A stretch of DNA of 5,508 nucleotides from Promethearchaeota archaeon CR_4. Lineage in GTDB: Archaea; Asgardarchaeota; Lokiarchaeia; Sigyniarchaeales; CR-4. A model generated the notes under the pieces. The model saw only the letters and a program-made list of their open reading frames with translations. It was not told where the DNA came from and made no database searches. The stretch's first letter is position 1, and the number at the start of each line of letters is the position of its first letter. The stretch spans positions 10,357 to 15,864 of the forward strand of contig MBAA01000011.1 of the NCBI GenBank assembly GCA_001940655.1, given 5' to 3'. A program made the translations under genes and the position numbers. Below are positions 4,810 to 5,508 of the stretch, piece after piece.

Positions 4810-5427
4810 ATGGCAAGTGAAAAGACACCAAATCCTGAAAGAGCAGCCACTAAACGCTCGGAAGCAGTTAGCAAGGTAAAGAGGATCACACCGAAGAAGG
4901 TTCCTAAAGATACTAAAAAATCTGCTGCCTCGAAAGAAAGCGCTGAAGGGATAACAAGCACGAAAGTTGAGCTCACGCCTAATACCAAGCGATTATTGCG
5001 AGTTCGGAAGATAAAACAGCAACAGCGGCCGCGTTTCAGGAAACCCGAATCTTGGCGGTGGGGACGAATTCCCTCCCATTGGCGGTTTCCTCATGGTATT
5101 GACAATAAAACTATTCGGAAATGGAAATGCGGAGTCAAAACTCCGATAATCGGTTACCGTGGCCCACGTCTTGTTCGAGGTATGCACCCGTGTGGTCTCC
5201 ACGAGATGGTTGTCAACAATCTTAATGACATCGAACAACTAGATCCTAAGATCCACTGCATTAAAATCGGCAGGCGAGTTGGCGCGCGTAAGCGAATGCC
5301 TATAATTGAAAAACTAAGGAAAATGCAATTCAAGATTCTCAACATTGGTATGAGTGAGAAAGAATTTCAAGAATTTGAAATGATGCTCCAGGAAAAGTCT
5401 GGAAATGAGGGGATCGTTGAAAAATGA
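4810..5427 (+). CDS. rpl32e: Large-subunit ribosomal protein eL32 with long N-terminal extension
   Basis: eL32 is a large-subunit protein shared by archaea and eukaryotes. The recognisable core is about residues 60-178: RLLRVRKIKQQQRPRFRKPE, SWRWGRIPSHWRFPHGIDNK, a GYRGPRLVRGMHPCGLHEMVV segment near 115-135, and IGRRVGARKRMPIIEKLRKM leading to FKILN. The core resembles the ~130-residue archaeal family, but the product is 205 residues. The first ~57 residues are low-complexity, rich in Lys, Ser, Thr, Ala and Pro (for example RITPKKVPKDTKKSAASKES) and look disordered; about 27 residues, mostly charged, follow the core. Some archaea, such as haloarchaea, also have long eL32 N-termini. ATG 4810 has AAGGGG 10 bases upstream, after the uL6 stop. 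Its TGA overlaps the eL19 start by 4 bases (ATGA). Identity is firm; the extension is uncharacterised. Confidence 0.94.
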   Translation: MASEKTPNPERAATKRSEAVSKVKRITPKKVPKDTKKSAASKESAEGITSTKVELTPNTKRLLRVRKIKQQQRPRFRKPESWRWGRIPSHWRFPHGIDNKTIRKWKCGVKTPIIGYRGPRLVRGMHPCGLHEMVVNNLNDIEQLDPKIHCIKIGRRVGARKRMPIIEKLRKMQFKILNIGMSEKEFQEFEMMLQEKSGNEGIVEK

Positions 5428-5508
5428 ACGTATCTGCTCAGAGACGTATTGCGGCTCTCATCCTCAAGTGTGGGATCAACCGGGTTTGGGTTAACTCAAC
5501 GCACTTGG
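5424..5508 (+). CDS. rpl19e: Large-subunit ribosomal protein eL19, 5' part (3' end outside window)
   Basis: First 28 codons of eL19, a long helical large-subunit protein of archaea and eukaryotes that forms an intersubunit bridge. The visible residues, VSAQRRIAALILKCGINRVW followed by VNSTHL, match the family N-terminus, in which QKRLAAxILKxGxNRVWIDP is typical. The ATG overlaps the eL32 TGA as ATGA, and GAGGGGAT (5407-5414) upstream gives a ribosome site at suitable spacing, so the start is secure. The order eL32-eL19 is the normal archaeal one; uL18 and uS5 would be expected next. The rest of the gene lies beyond the window. Confidence 0.93.
   Translation, partial: MNVSAQRRIAALILKCGINRVWVNSTHL

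Noticed and set aside
4803..4988. Antisense frame opposite the eL32 extension, with a hydrophobic, membrane-like translation.
   Set aside because: The hydrophobicity is the expected complement of Lys/Ser-rich codons (AAG/AAA read as CTT/TTT); there is no other support.
5487..5500. Near-palindrome around GTTAAC in eL19, resembling TTGTTAACAA at 4800.
   Set aside because: Imperfect, inside conserved coding sequence, and the shared GTTAAC core is too short to suggest an operator pair.
1..5508. Possibility of a novel defence, mobile or biosynthetic system hidden among the genes.
   Set aside because: Every base except gaps of at most 24 is assigned to a recognised ribosomal or RNase P gene in standard archaeal order; no extra gene, insertion, recombinase or repeat array is present.

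Overview
This window is an uninterrupted piece of an archaeal ribosomal-protein operon (the S10-spc type cluster), with every gene on the + strand. The archaeal assignment rests on gene content. Bacterial-type universal proteins (uS3, uL29, uS17, uL14, uL24, uL5, uS14, uS8, uL6) are interleaved with proteins found only in archaea and eukaryotes (eS4, eL32, eL19) and with the RNase P protein Rnp1 (Pop4/Rpp29), an arrangement typical of archaeal operons. GC content looks intermediate, somewhat below 50% by eye. Several proteins carry long charged extensions (uS3 C-terminus, eL32 N-terminus, uL5 N-terminus). An Asgard or other deep archaeal lineage is possible, but the sequence alone does not settle the phylum.

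Layout: 1-481 is the 3' part of uS3. Next come uL29 (497-694), Rnp1 (691-999), uS17 (996-1352), uL14 (1352-1780), uL24 (1791-2234), eS4 (2238-2999), uL5 (3015-3647), uS14 (3648-3794, only 48 codons), uS8 (3809-4201, GTG start), uL6 (4226-4795), eL32 (4810-5427) and the first 28 codons of eL19 (5424 to the window end). Gaps are 0-24 bases and several genes overlap by 1-4 bases, so the set is probably one transcript with translational coupling. There is no non-coding stretch over 24 bases, and I see no RNA gene, mobile element or CRISPR array.

How the genes work together: uS3, uS17, eS4, uS14 and uS8 build the small subunit. uL29, uL14, uL24, uL5, uL6, eL32 and eL19 build the large subunit. Rnp1 belongs to RNase P, which matures tRNA 5' ends, so making it from this transcript ties tRNA processing to ribosome synthesis. 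All three stop codons are used (TAA, TGA, TAG), which fits the standard code. Shine-Dalgarno motifs precede many, not all, of the genes.

I do not see a new biological system here. The points worth a second look are small: charged terminal extensions on uS3, uL5 and eL32; an 11-bp bulged hairpin at the end of uS8 followed by a 12-bp AT palindrome over its stop codon; paired GTG/ATG start choices at two junctions; and an exact 12-base repeat encoding both zinc knuckles of uS14.
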